Shown here: piece after piece, positions 16,327 to 23,665 of the stretch
Layout: every line of letters starts with the position of its first letter
Position numbering within the stretch: the stretch's first letter is position 1
Notes under the pieces: generated by a model
Database searches by the model: none
What the model saw: the letters and a program-made list of their open reading frames with translations, nothing else
Told to the model about the DNA's origin: nothing
IMG/VR virus record: IMGVR_UViG_3300049432_000131
Coordinates: 1-43,621 of that record
Source: a virus
DNA length: 43,621 bases
Direction: 5' to 3' (one strand)
Translations under genes and position numbers: made by a program

Positions 16327-17361
16327 ATGGGGCTCTACGACTTCGTCATCGTCGACAAGGCGGGCAACAAGGTTGCCAGTCTCCAGGGGGCGCACCAGCG
16401 CTCCTACGCGACCTATCTCAACAAGACCGGGGAGGCGCGGTTTGTCCTCTCCCCGACCGATCCGGTGCTCACGGCCGACACCTTGCTCCTGGGACACAAG
16501 GAGCTCCAGGTCTGGCGGGCCAACAAACTCGTCTGGGGTGGGGAACTCGTCTACGCCCGCACCGACCTGTCCGCCGACGACGAGCGGGTTGAGGTTGCCG
16601 CCAAGGGGTATCTCGATCTTCTGGCCAAGCGCTACGTCGGCACCGCCGCGGCGCCTGTCTCCTACGAGGCCGGGGACTGGAACATCGACCAGATCGCCGC
16701 GGAACTCGTCTACCTCTACGCCGGGGACTTCGGGATCACGATCGGCGCCTACCCGGCCTCCAGTAGACCGGCCGACCGCACCAACATGCAGTACAAGAAC
16801 CTCAAGGAGATCGTCGACGAGGTGGGCAACGACCACGTCCAAAACGGCATCGACTTCGAGATCACCCCGGACAAGAAGTTCAACGTCTTCTACCCCCAGA
16901 AGGGACGCCAGCTCCCAGAGATCGTCTTCGAGTGGGGCGTTAACATCGTTTCCTGCTACGAGATCCGCGACGCCACGGAGCTGGCCAATCAGGTGATCGT
17001 GCTGGGCGCCGGGGAAGGTTCTTCGATGGTGACGGCGATGGTCGAGAACACCGCCCTGCAGGCCATCTACAAGAAGCGGCAGACGATCCTCTACCACAAG
17101 GAGATCATCGGCGTGGAGACGCTGGAGGAGCACGGCGACAAGGAACTCGCCGTGCACCAGCTCCCGCCCCAGATCATCGGCGTGACGACGAAAGGGGACC
17201 TGGCGCCGACGGTTGGCTCCTACGAGGTGGGCGATTCGGTGCGGGTGAAGATCAAGCGCGGACTGATCGACATCGACGGCTTCTACCGGATCTACGGCAT
17301 CGCCGTGCAGGTGACCGACAGCGACGAGGAGACGATCCAACTGATCTTCAATCGACAATAA
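16327..17361 (+). CDS. Tail hub / tail-associated protein
   Basis: A 344-residue protein (YDFVIVDKAGNKVASLQGAHQRSYATYLNKTGEARFVLSPTDP..., LVWGGELVYARTDLSADDERVEVAAKGYLDLLAKRYV). It resembles the central baseplate hub proteins (Tal/gp18-like) that follow Dit. No lytic domain is seen. Confidence 0.7.
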   Translation: MGLYDFVIVDKAGNKVASLQGAHQRSYATYLNKTGEARFVLSPTDPVLTADTLLLGHKELQVWRANKLVWGGELVYARTDLSADDERVEVAAKGYLDLLAKRYVGTAAAPVSYEAGDWNIDQIAAELVYLYAGDFGITIGAYPASSRPADRTNMQYKNLKEIVDEVGNDHVQNGIDFEITPDKKFNVFYPQKGRQLPEIVFEWGVNIVSCYEIRDATELANQVIVLGAGEGSSMVTAMVENTALQAIYKKRQTILYHKEIIGVETLEEHGDKELAVHQLPPQIIGVTTKGDLAPTVGSYEVGDSVRVKIKRGLIDIDGFYRIYGIAVQVTDSDEETIQLIFNRQ

Positions 17362-17363
17362 CC

Positions 17364-17813
17364 ATGGCACTACCCAACGACATACTCAGCACCATCGGCG
17401 ACCTCCGGCGGAGGTTGCGCAACCTGGAGAGCAATCCCCAGCCGCCCTCGATCACGCTCTCGGAGACGGGGACCGCGAGCTTCGACCTGGCCGCAGCCGG
17501 CGACGCCTCGCACAACGACGTCTACCTGATCACCGCCGAACTGACCGAGCTCGACGACAAGCGGCTTCTCGTCATGCCGACCTTCAGCATCTACAAGACG
17601 TCGGTCGGCGTTGCCAACCTGTGGCCCTTCGGCGCCAACTGGACGATCGCCGAACAGCGCAACCTCTTCATCACGACCTGGATGGACTGGGGGGAGACCG
17701 ACAACAACAACGCCGTCTTCAAGATCCTTCTGCAGAACAAGCACACCGCCGCGATCACCGGGCTCCTGCTCAAGATCAACTTCCGCTACCAGATGAGGGA
17801 GGCCAGCCTGTGA
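17364..17813 (+). CDS. Minor tail protein, unknown
   Basis: A 149-residue protein with an N-terminal helix (ILSTIGDLRRRLRNLESNP) and a beta-rich body (DVYLITAELTELDDKRLLVMPTFSIYK...). The short trimerising-type helix plus beta domain suggests a tail tip component. It sits between the hub and the receptor-binding gene. No firm family is recognised. Confidence 0.55.
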   Translation: MALPNDILSTIGDLRRRLRNLESNPQPPSITLSETGTASFDLAAAGDASHNDVYLITAELTELDDKRLLVMPTFSIYKTSVGVANLWPFGANWTIAEQRNLFITTWMDWGETDNNNAVFKILLQNKHTAAITGLLLKINFRYQMREASL

Positions 17814-18067
17814 GAAACAAACTCGTGATCTTCGAGGACGGCACCCGCGCCGTGGTCGAAGGCCTTTCCGTCCAGGCCGGCAGTCGGATCACCGAGGAAG
17901 TCGCCCTCGACGAGCTCGACGCGGAGGAGCTTGCCCTCGTCCACCACGAGCGCAAGGATCTGCAACTGGAGCGGGACGAGGGAGGCCGGATCGTCGGGTT
18001 GAAGAAGGGGAAGAGCCTGCTTCGTCTTGGCCAGAAAAGGGATAACCGAGGAGGGAAGCGTTCCTAG
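17810..18067 (+). CDS. Small tail-region protein
   Basis: An 85-residue protein starting at GTG 17810, in the GTGA overlap with the previous stop. GAGGGAGG lies about 9 nt upstream. The sequence (RNKLVIFEDGTRAVVEGLSVQAGSRITEEVALDELDAEELALVHHERKD...) is acidic, then basic at the end. Function is unknown; it belongs to the tail operon. Confidence 0.6.
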   Translation: MRNKLVIFEDGTRAVVEGLSVQAGSRITEEVALDELDAEELALVHHERKDLQLERDEGGRIVGLKKGKSLLRLGQKRDNRGGKRS

Positions 18068-18070
18068 AAT
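18041..18070 (+). promoter_or_regulatory. Late promoter for receptor-binding gene (GATAAC type)
   Basis: GATAAC (18041-18046), 18 nt, TAGAAT (18065-18070). ATG 18085 follows 14 nt after the -10, giving a very short leader without a ribosome site. Confidence 0.75.
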
Positions 18071-18084
18071 GGAATGACACCCCT

Positions 18085-19143
18085 ATGGCCCACAAAGTCG
18101 CAATCATCAATGGCAAAGAGCCCAACGCCGGGAACGGCGGGGTTTCCGATGCCGACCTTTCCTATATCGCTATCAACTTCTTTACGGCGGGCGTCCTCTC
18201 CTCGACCGGCTACCAGGTTCAGCAGCAGGTCACCCCCGACATGACGGTGAAGGTGAAGGCGGGCAAGGCCCTCGTCTTCAACGCCACCGGCTCCAATGCC
18301 TGGCTTACCAACCTCGACGCCGACGCGAACGTCACCATCGGTGCCAACGTCGCGGGCAATCCCCGCATCGACGCGCTCGTCATCAAGATCGACCTCTCGG
18401 CCGACCCCGACGAAAACGCGTCCAACGTCGCGACACTCGTCGCCGTCCAGGGCGCAGCGGCAGCATCCCCTTCCGCGCCCAACGACGCGGCGATCCAGAG
18501 CGCAGTCGGAGCGGGCAATGCCTTCCTCCGGTTGGGGAACGTCACCGTCGCCAATGGGGCCGTCTCGATCACCACCGCCAACATCAGCGACGCCCGGACA
18601 CGGGTGAAGGCCAAGTTCGGCGAGACGCCGCTCAAGTTCCCCGATGCCGATGGCACGACCGGCCAGGCGATCAAGACGGACGGGGCGGGGAACCTCAGCT
18701 TCGGCGACGTCTCCAGCAGTGCGTCGGCCGCCCGCGTCTACAACACCGTCAACATCTCGATCCCGCACAACACCATGACGGCGCTCACGTTTAACTCCGA
18801 ACGCTACGACACCGACACGATGCACGACCTCGTCACCAACCCCGGTCGCCTCACCTGCAAGACGGCGGGCAAGTACGAGATCGGTGCGGGCATGGTCTTG
18901 GGCGCCAGCGGGACCGGCAGGCGGTATGCCGAGCTGCGGCTCAACGGCACGACGGTCATCGACATCTTCCAGATCCCGGTCAACAGCGCCAGTGCCGGGA
19001 CCATCCTCAAGCTCAACACCCAGTACGACCTGGCCGTCAACGACTACGTCGAAGTCCGCGTCCTGCAGGACTCGGGAGGAGCCCTCAACGTCGAGGCGTC
19101 GGGCAACTACTCGCCGGAGTTCTGGATGGCCCGCGTCGGCTAA
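18085..19143 (+). CDS. Tail fibre / receptor-binding protein with C1q-like end
   Basis: A 352-residue protein. The N-terminal half (GGVSDADLSYIAINFFTAGVLSSTGYQVQQ...) resembles baseplate-attached phage fibres. The C-terminal 130 residues (YDTDTMHDLVTNPGRLTCKTAGKYEIGAGMVLGASGTGRRYAELRLNGTTV...YVEVRVLQDSGG) follow the jelly-roll pattern of C1q/TNF-like receptor-binding heads. It probably recognises the host surface. It has its own late promoter, so expression can be high. Confidence 0.75.
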   Translation: MAHKVAIINGKEPNAGNGGVSDADLSYIAINFFTAGVLSSTGYQVQQQVTPDMTVKVKAGKALVFNATGSNAWLTNLDADANVTIGANVAGNPRIDALVIKIDLSADPDENASNVATLVAVQGAAAASPSAPNDAAIQSAVGAGNAFLRLGNVTVANGAVSITTANISDARTRVKAKFGETPLKFPDADGTTGQAIKTDGAGNLSFGDVSSSASAARVYNTVNISIPHNTMTALTFNSERYDTDTMHDLVTNPGRLTCKTAGKYEIGAGMVLGASGTGRRYAELRLNGTTVIDIFQIPVNSASAGTILKLNTQYDLAVNDYVEVRVLQDSGGALNVEASGNYSPEFWMARVG

Positions 19144-19152
19144 CAGCGATAT

Positions 19153-19587
19153 ATGGATATACCACTCATCATCGGCATCATTACCTTCATTGGCTTCCTC
19201 GTCGGAGGGGTGACGTACCTGTTTATCACGGTCAAGCGCGGCGCCAGCACCGCCACGGTCGAGAGCAACGGAATCCTCCGCGACCTCATCAAGGATCAGG
19301 ATTCCAAGATCACCAAGCTCCAGGAGCAGGTGAAGCTCAGCGCCACGCTTGAAAAGATCATCGAGGATCAGAACGGCGAGATTAAAAGCCTCCGCGAGCG
19401 GATGCACGGCATGGGCAACGAGATGACCTCGATGAAGCTCCAGGTCCAGATCCTCACCGACCGCCGCGATTACCTGGAGACCCTCGTCATCAACGCCCTC
19501 AACAAGGAGTTCTCCGAAGATCCGAACATGGCCAAGGCCGTCAGCCGGCTCGTCGAGAAAGCCAAGGCACCGGTCAACAAAGGGTAA
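19153..19587 (+). CDS. Membrane-anchored coiled-coil protein
   Basis: A 144-residue protein with one N-terminal membrane segment (about 4-26, IIGIITFIGFLVGGVTYLFITV) and a long heptad-rich region (about 35-105, ILRDLIKDQDSKITKLQEQVK...). It lies just before the endolysin. A role in lysis (holin partner or spanin-like) is plausible but unproven. The start is in the ATATATG context without a ribosome site. Confidence 0.6.
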   Translation: MDIPLIIGIITFIGFLVGGVTYLFITVKRGASTATVESNGILRDLIKDQDSKITKLQEQVKLSATLEKIIEDQNGEIKSLRERMHGMGNEMTSMKLQVQILTDRRDYLETLVINALNKEFSEDPNMAKAVSRLVEKAKAPVNKG

Positions 19588-19599
19588 CTTGCACCCGTG

Positions 19600-19608
19600 T
19601 GTTATAAT
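19600..19608 (+). promoter_or_regulatory. Extended -10 promoter for endolysin
   Basis: TG-T-TATAAT (19600-19608) lies 14 nt before ATG 19623. No GATAAC or TTGACA is present at the right spacing, so this is an extended -10 promoter and would give a near-leaderless lysis transcript. Confidence 0.5.
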
Positions 19609-19622
19609 CAACCAGTCGATAT

Positions 19623-20090
19623 ATGGCGAAATACTCATTGTCCGACATCTTTCAAGGCAACTACCGCGTCTCTCAACCGTTCGGCGCGAATCCCCAGTAC
19701 TACAAGCAGTTCGGCCTCCAGGGTCACGAAGGCGTCGACTGGGCCACGCCAATAGGCGTCCAGGTTCTCTGTCCCTTCGAGCGCGGCATCGTCCTCCGCG
19801 CCTCCTCAGACCGCGTTTACGGCTACTCCATCGTCATCTGGGACCCCAAGCAGAAGTGCGCCGTCTGGTACTGCCACCTCTCCAAGATCACCGCCGGCTA
19901 CGGCTCGCAGGTGAAGCGCGGCCAGGTCGTCGGGAGGACCGGCAACAGTGGCAACTCCTCAGGCCCCCACCTCCACGTCAACTTCGTCGAGACGGATGTC
20001 TACGGCAACCGCCTCAACCGCACCAACGGCTATCAAGGATTTCGCAACATCCTGCGCGGGGACCTCGTGTCCTGGCGCTTGACTCGCTGA
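19623..20090 (+). CDS. Endolysin, M23-family peptidase
   Basis: A 155-residue LytM-type zinc metallo-endopeptidase that cuts peptidoglycan cross-bridges. Zinc and catalytic residues are visible: GHEGVDW (His35, Asp39), WYCHLS (His85) and GPHLHVN (His116, His118). There is no signal peptide or wall-binding domain, so release would need a holin. The stop overlaps the next ATG. Confidence 0.88.
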   Translation: MAKYSLSDIFQGNYRVSQPFGANPQYYKQFGLQGHEGVDWATPIGVQVLCPFERGIVLRASSDRVYGYSIVIWDPKQKCAVWYCHLSKITAGYGSQVKRGQVVGRTGNSGNSSGPHLHVNFVETDVYGNRLNRTNGYQGFRNILRGDLVSWRLTR

Positions 20091-20242
20091 TGAGTGACCG
20101 ACAAAAGTACCAGCTCAAGAAGCTTCAGCTCGAAGCGAAGGCTGCCGAGGCGTGGGACAGGTTCTCGCTGAATCTGACCAAAGCGTTTTCTATCGGCTTT
20201 GTGTTGTTCCTCCTCATGGTCTATGTGATCGGAGGCTACTAA
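20090..20242 (+). CDS. Small membrane protein, lysis cassette
   Basis: A 50-residue protein with a charged N-terminal helix and one C-terminal membrane segment (FSIGFVLFLLMVYVIGGY). It starts in the ATGA overlap with the endolysin stop. A single-span holin or antiholin is possible given its place between endolysin and the next two-span protein. Confidence 0.6.
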   Translation: MSDRQKYQLKKLQLEAKAAEAWDRFSLNLTKAFSIGFVLFLLMVYVIGGY

Positions 20243-20257
20243 GGTGGTGATCTATCT

Positions 20258-20494
20258 ATGAAGTTACCCAATCAAGACTCAGCTACGGGCCGCGCCCTCA
20301 AGACCGCCGCACAAGCCGCCATCGGCTTCGTGACCGGTCTCGCCTTCGTCGTCTGGGCAGTGCCGGGTGTGCCGGAAGCCGTCATCAACTACGTCAAAGA
20401 CAACATCGTTCAAGTCATGATCTTTGTCGGCGTCCCATCCGGGATCACCAGTTTCGTCTGGAATCTGTTCCGTAAGGACGTTCGCAACTATTAA
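20258..20494 (+). CDS. Holin candidate
   Basis: A 78-residue protein with two hydrophobic segments (about 17-38 and 47-68), short termini and a charged end (FRKDVRNY), typical of small class II holins that open the membrane for the endolysin. Start context is CTATG with a GGTGG element about 8 nt upstream. Confidence 0.65.
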   Translation: MKLPNQDSATGRALKTAAQAAIGFVTGLAFVVWAVPGVPEAVINYVKDNIVQVMIFVGVPSGITSFVWNLFRKDVRNY

Positions 20495-20502
20495 GGAGGT
20501 AT

Positions 20503-20787
20503 CTGAGCGAACGACGCCGCCACGAGTTTCCCGAGTCCGTCAAGAAGGAGGTCCGCGCCAACCAAGAGTTCCTCTGCGCCTACTGCGGCACCTCCTGCCG
20601 AGGCAAGAGCCACCACGAACCTCCCCTGGAGATCCACCATGTCGTTCCCGATTTTTTTGGTGGCGCCAACACCCCGGACAACGCGGTCGGTCTCTGCGGT
20701 CACACCAAACACCAAACGGGTTGCCATCACTGCTTCGATCGGATGTACTTTCGGGAGGGCAAGACCTTCGTCCACGCCTCGCCATGA
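20503..20787 (+). CDS. HNH endonuclease (apparent CTG start)
   Basis: The frame encodes 94 residues with a clear HNH site: CAYCGTSC (zinc Cys pair), LEIHHVVPDFFGG (His-His), N..DNAVGLCG, then C..C and H. Phage HNH proteins often help terminase at packaging sites. AAGGAGGT (20493-20500) lies 2 nt before CTG 20503. No ATG, GTG or TTG is available in frame before the motif, because an in-frame stop lies at 20473-20475. Either CTG is used or an ATG in the phage's usual TATATG context has mutated to TATCTG. Confidence 0.7.
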   Translation: MSERRRHEFPESVKKEVRANQEFLCAYCGTSCRGKSHHEPPLEIHHVVPDFFGGANTPDNAVGLCGHTKHQTGCHHCFDRMYFREGKTFVHASP

Positions 20788-20810
20788 CATGCTTGACACA
20801 TGTTTGCAGT
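20773..20810 (+). repeat. 38-bp inverted repeat, left arm
   Basis: Pairs with 21355-21392 with 34 of 38 matches. The core ACTGCAAACATGTGTCAAG (as read on the minus strand) is identical in both arms. The arm overlaps the last codons of the HNH gene. Confidence 0.8.
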
Positions 20811-20922
20811 TGAGCATGGCAGAGGCACCCTCGGACGAGTCGAATCTCGAATACCCTCCCTTTTGCGACTTCGCGGAAGTGTCTCTGAAGATACCTCGCC
20901 GCTACATGCCCGCAATCCGGCC

Positions 20923-21249
20923 TCAGCGACATCGGCCAAAATCCTCGTCATCTTGGATGGCGGATGCTAAGGCGATGGTGAGCGCCACATCCGGGGTCGT
21001 TCCCTTCACCGCGAAATACCGGTGAGCGGTCGCGAACGTCTTATCGATCAACACGAATTCGCCGGGCCCCCCGATGTGGTCGTCCTCGTTCATCTTCCAG
21101 GTCCAACCGCGGGCGGAAAGCGCGTCACCAAGCAACTGAACTGACGGCTCTTCGGCTACGATCCCTGCTTGCGCGATCAAGGAACGACACTCTCGATATT
21201 CCGGATCGGTCTCGGTGTAGATGGGCCCCTTTGGTCCCAGGATTGGCAT
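20923..21249 (-). CDS. Small phage protein, ABA-sandwich-like
   Basis: A 108-residue protein on the minus strand. GGGGAGGAG lies 3 nt before ATG 21249, supporting the start. The pattern LGDALSARGWTWKM...GEFVLIDKTFATAHRYFAVKGTTPDVALTIALASAI recalls the phage ABA-sandwich fold found in many small phage proteins of unknown role. It is the only gene inside the 38-bp inverted repeats and runs against the late operon, so it looks like acquired cargo. Confidence 0.6.
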   Translation of the reverse strand: MPILGPKGPIYTETDPEYRECRSLIAQAGIVAEEPSVQLLGDALSARGWTWKMNEDDHIGGPGEFVLIDKTFATAHRYFAVKGTTPDVALTIALASAIQDDEDFGRCR

Positions 21250-21354
21250 CGCTCCTCCCCACGTGTCTCAGCCGAGCGTGTTCTTGCTTTTTCCGCTGAA
21301 GGGCATTGTGCCGTATCCCAGCTTCTGACACGACGCCTCGCACTGCCACACCAG

Positions 21355-21392
21355 ACTGCAAACATGTGTCAAGTATGTTCTGGCGGGGCGTG
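21355..21392 (-). repeat. 38-bp inverted repeat, right arm
   Basis: Counterpart of 20773-20810 with four mismatches. The two arms enclose 544 bp with one minus-strand gene. No clear target duplication is visible outside the arms. Confidence 0.8.
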
Positions 21393-21600
21393 CTTCGTCG
21401 ACGTCATGGTTGCGGAAGGGAGAGCGGAGGAGTTGCACGTCCTCGGACTGACGCCGTCCCTGGGGTCACACAGGCGCCCCCAGAGGCCTCACATCGAGCG
21501 GATCGCGCCTTACAACCGTCAGCAGCAAAAACGCGAAAACGCCGCCTTACAGAGTCTCTACTTTGACGAGGATCTGCCAGGGATGGAAAGGGAAAGGTAG
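21364..21600 (+). CDS. Short Cys-containing ORF, doubtful
   Basis: An open frame of 78 residues (MCQVCSGGACFVDV..., ending QSLYFDEDLPGMERER) starting inside the right repeat arm. A related start (MCQACHGEAW) is readable from the left arm on the other strand, as the repeat predicts. There is no ribosome site. It may be a remnant of a duplicated gene. Confidence 0.25.
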   Translation: MCQVCSGGACFVDVMVAEGRAEELHVLGLTPSLGSHRRPQRPHIERIAPYNRQQQKRENAALQSLYFDEDLPGMERER

Positions 21601-21828
21601 TCGAGGGGGGTTACTAGTAGAAAGTCGAGGATCGCTGGATAAGGCCTATAGTGCGGACAATCATCATTATCCGCAAATGTTAAGATTTGAACGGGTTTAG
21701 AGGTTTTCTTTTTCCTGTGATAAGATGTCGGTACCCGACTCGTTGGCAAGCGCCCCCCTTGCGCCCCGAACACTCGCTCCTCCCATGCACGATTGCCACT
21801 GTCGCGATCGCCAAGGTAAGGACTCCCC
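21601..21828. other. Intergenic stretch, no clear gene
   Basis: Contains an AT-rich segment near 21655-21725 ending in TGTGATAAGAT, a possible -10 for the small membrane gene at 21829. No matching -35 is visible. Confidence 0.3.
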
Positions 21829-21975
21829 ATGCCTGCCGTCTCATCCGGCGAGATTTTCGTCGTCCTGTCCGTCGTCTTTCTTCTCTTCTTCACCGGGTTC
21901 TTCAACGCTGCGGGCCAGGATCTCTGGTCGGAGGTCAAGAAGCAAACCAAGCGGAAGCGCCGTCGTCGGCGCTAA
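21829..21975 (+). CDS. Very small membrane protein with polybasic tail
   Basis: 48 residues: one membrane segment (about 8-28, IFVVLSVVFLLFFTGFFNAAG) followed by KKQTKRKRRRRR. This is the shape of small phage membrane effectors or holin-like peptides. There is no strong ribosome site. It converges with the minus-strand operon ending at 21993. Confidence 0.45.
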   Translation: MPAVSSGEIFVVLSVVFLLFFTGFFNAAGQDLWSEVKKQTKRKRRRRR

Positions 21976-21992
21976 TCCGTTGCGTTGGAGCC

Positions 21993-22232
21993 TTACCCAA
22001 GATCGAGGAGATGCTCGACGAGCGCCATCAGCTCGGCCCGGTCGAGCGGTTCGTCGTAGTCGTAGTTGTAGACGGGCACCTGTCGCTTCGACCAGAACCG
22101 TGCCGTCGAGTCGTCTGGGGTGAGCACCAGATCCGGTTGAGGCCCGGTGACGTCGTATCCCCGCTCCGCGAGCACTTGCTCCAGGAACTCCTGCACCGAC
22201 TGCCGCGGATCGGTCACGAGGATCGTCTTCAC
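21993..22232 (-). CDS. CheY-like small protein
   Basis: 79 residues from GTG 22232, with AGAAGGA about 5 nt upstream (an upstream TTG at 22250 is the alternative). KTILVTDPRQSVQEFLEQVLAERGYDVTGPQPDLVLTPDD has the strand-helix-strand start of a receiver domain with an Asp after strand 1. The phosphorylation Asp region is short and degenerate, so it is probably not a working receiver. Third gene of a minus-strand operon after the DUF2335-like gene. Confidence 0.5.
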   Translation of the reverse strand: MKTILVTDPRQSVQEFLEQVLAERGYDVTGPQPDLVLTPDDSTARFWSKRQVPVYNYDYDEPLDRAELMALVEHLLDLG

Positions 22233-22253
22233 CGGTTCCTTCTCTGGCAATGT

Positions 22254-22862
22254 CTAAGGGGTCTTCGCTTTGTCTTCATCTTGCCTGCCGGCCATGATCT
22301 TCGCTTTCTGCACACGCTCCTCTCGCAGAACGTGGGTGCCATAGACGAAGACGCCAGCGAGCGCGACCAGGTCGATGGTGGCGAGAATGGTCCCCTCAAC
22401 TCCATGATCGTCTGCGATGAGCATGTAGGAAAAGATGAGGACGATCATGGTCACGATGAAGCCGCAGGCGAGGCCGGCAAACGAGCGGACAGTTCCCCAC
22501 TTCAGTGCGTATTTCTCAAGATAGCGTCGATGCTTCCCTTGCTCCTCGAAGTTGTCGAAGATCATCTTGGCCGAGCCAGGGACAATACGCTCGTAGGCCT
22601 CAAGCGTCTTCTCATGGGGGAGCGGGCCGATGTGGAGTTCGCGGATCTCCTCCCGAACGATCGTGATCTCTTGCCGGATTTCCTGCCGTATGAGCCGACC
22701 GATCTGCTCGCGGATGACCTGGAATTCGCCGTCGACGGGTTCCTCTTCCCGTCGCTGCTCTTCTCGCTGTTCATCCCCAGGACGCGGAAGGGGCGCAGGA
22801 AGGTCATCTCCCTGCGCCGCCTGCTTGCTTCGATCGTCTCGGTCGTTCGGGTTATCCGCCAT
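22254..22862 (-). CDS. DUF2335-like membrane protein
   Basis: 202 residues. A charged helical N-terminus (about 1-75), then GPLPHEKTLEAYERIVPGSAKMIFDNFEEQGKHRRYLEKYALKWG, which is the DUF2335 signature, then two membrane segments (about 125-150 and 155-175) and a basic tail. DUF2335 proteins occur in prophages and mobile elements; their function is unknown and an exclusion or defence role is only a guess. Middle gene of a three-gene minus operon. Confidence 0.7.
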   Translation of the reverse strand: MADNPNDRDDRSKQAAQGDDLPAPLPRPGDEQREEQRREEEPVDGEFQVIREQIGRLIRQEIRQEITIVREEIRELHIGPLPHEKTLEAYERIVPGSAKMIFDNFEEQGKHRRYLEKYALKWGTVRSFAGLACGFIVTMIVLIFSYMLIADDHGVEGTILATIDLVALAGVFVYGTHVLREERVQKAKIMAGRQDEDKAKTP

Positions 22863-22868
22863 GCGGCG

Positions 22869-23105
22869 TTACCATGCCAGCTCTAACTGCCTCGCTACAC
22901 CGATCTCCTCGCCGACCTTCTTGAAGGCACGAGCGAGATCGTCGATGACGGCGTTCCAGTCGGCAGCCAACGCGTTAGCATCGGCCAGTTCGCTGCTCGG
23001 CGACCGGTTGTACTCTGTCAAAGTGTCGCCAAAATCGAGGAGGCGGGCGGCCCCTTCGGTGAAGGACGGCGACCCAAACAAGATGCTCGAATACCTATTG
23101 CCCAT
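22869..23105 (-). CDS. Small protein, first gene of DUF2335 operon
   Basis: 78 residues from ATG 23105, with AAGGGGA upstream at good spacing. Sequence: MGNRYSSILFGSPSFTEGAARLLDFGDTLTEYN..., then ALAADWNAVIDDLARAFKKVGEEIG. No domain recognised. It is co-transcribed with the DUF2335-like gene 7 nt downstream, so they may act together. Confidence 0.55.
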   Translation of the reverse strand: MGNRYSSILFGSPSFTEGAARLLDFGDTLTEYNRSPSSELADANALAADWNAVIDDLARAFKKVGEEIGVARQLELAW

Positions 23106-23165
23106 GATGGTCCCCTTTCCAGATGGGCTTCCGCGTCCCCTCGCGGGTGGGGACGGCGGGTGCAG

Positions 23166-23205
23166 ATAGTATGTACTAGGATCGTGGCGTGTCAATCAGT
23201 GTCAA
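23166..23205 (-). promoter_or_regulatory. Promoter of DUF2335 operon with tandem -35 repeats
   Basis: Read on the minus strand: ATTGACACTG-ATTGACACGC, two direct 10-bp repeats. The second TTGACA (23190-23195) is followed after 18 nt by TACTAT (23166-23171). The duplicated -35 text could be an operator for a repressor. Confidence 0.65.
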
Positions 23206-23665
23206 TCGGTGGTAAGTCCTGGGTCCGAGGTCCGATGGAGCCTTGCATACTAAACATGCTATGCAACGCCAATATTTAATACGGGGCAGCCTGGTGAAAA
23301 AGTCGGCGTCGGGCCACTGGGATACGCCAGTGCACGGGAGGTCGCCCACGTTTGCACCACTTTGGCACCTCTTGGGGCACGCGCTGGTATCCAAGATGAC
23401 CGCCGAAGCAGTCGTTTAGGAGTTTTTCAACAGGCTGGGCTCGATTCTGAGACACGGCTAGGGCGTCTCAAAACTGCGACGCTAGGCTCTCGTCGCCGGC
23501 TTCCCCTTTGTGTGTGGTGTTGCTCGGAACTAACCGCACCGACTCCTGTTATGTCTATTTGAGAATAAATCATATTGAACGCAAATCATTCCGCAGCAGG
23601 GTCTTGAGTGTGTGCTATACTGCCCCTCGTGTACGGACACTCACCGACAGAAGGGTTGACATCCC
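23206..23665. other. Intergenic stretch with palindromes
   Basis: No convincing gene. It holds TTGCATA-N10-TATGCAA (23243-23266), the first TGAGAC-N11-GTCTCA boundary palindrome (about 23448-23470), an AT-rich patch near 23550-23590 and a TGCTATACT extended -10 near 23618-23626 that may serve the small gene at 23666. Confidence 0.45.
23448..23473. repeat. TTTTGAGAC-family boundary repeat, copy 1 (palindrome)
   Basis: GAGAC (23449-23453), 11 nt, GTCTC (23465-23469) followed by AAAA. Left arm lacks the T-run. Confidence 0.6.

Noticed and set aside
15463-17370. 635-codon open frame on the minus strand
   Set aside because: Shadow of the Dit, hub and neighbouring genes; composition mirrors the GC-rich third positions of the true strand, with no domain or ribosome site.
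18064-19752. 562-codon open frame on the minus strand
   Set aside because: Lies fully opposite the receptor-binding and coiled-coil genes, which have clear promoters and domains.
21725-22123. 132-codon plus-strand frame
   Set aside because: Ser/Arg/Pro-rich out-of-frame reading; the 48-residue membrane gene in another frame and the minus operon explain the region better.
22849-22860. Seventh GATAAC late promoter on the minus strand
   Set aside because: GGATAACC is present at the start of the DUF2335-like gene, but no -10 box lies 18 nt away.
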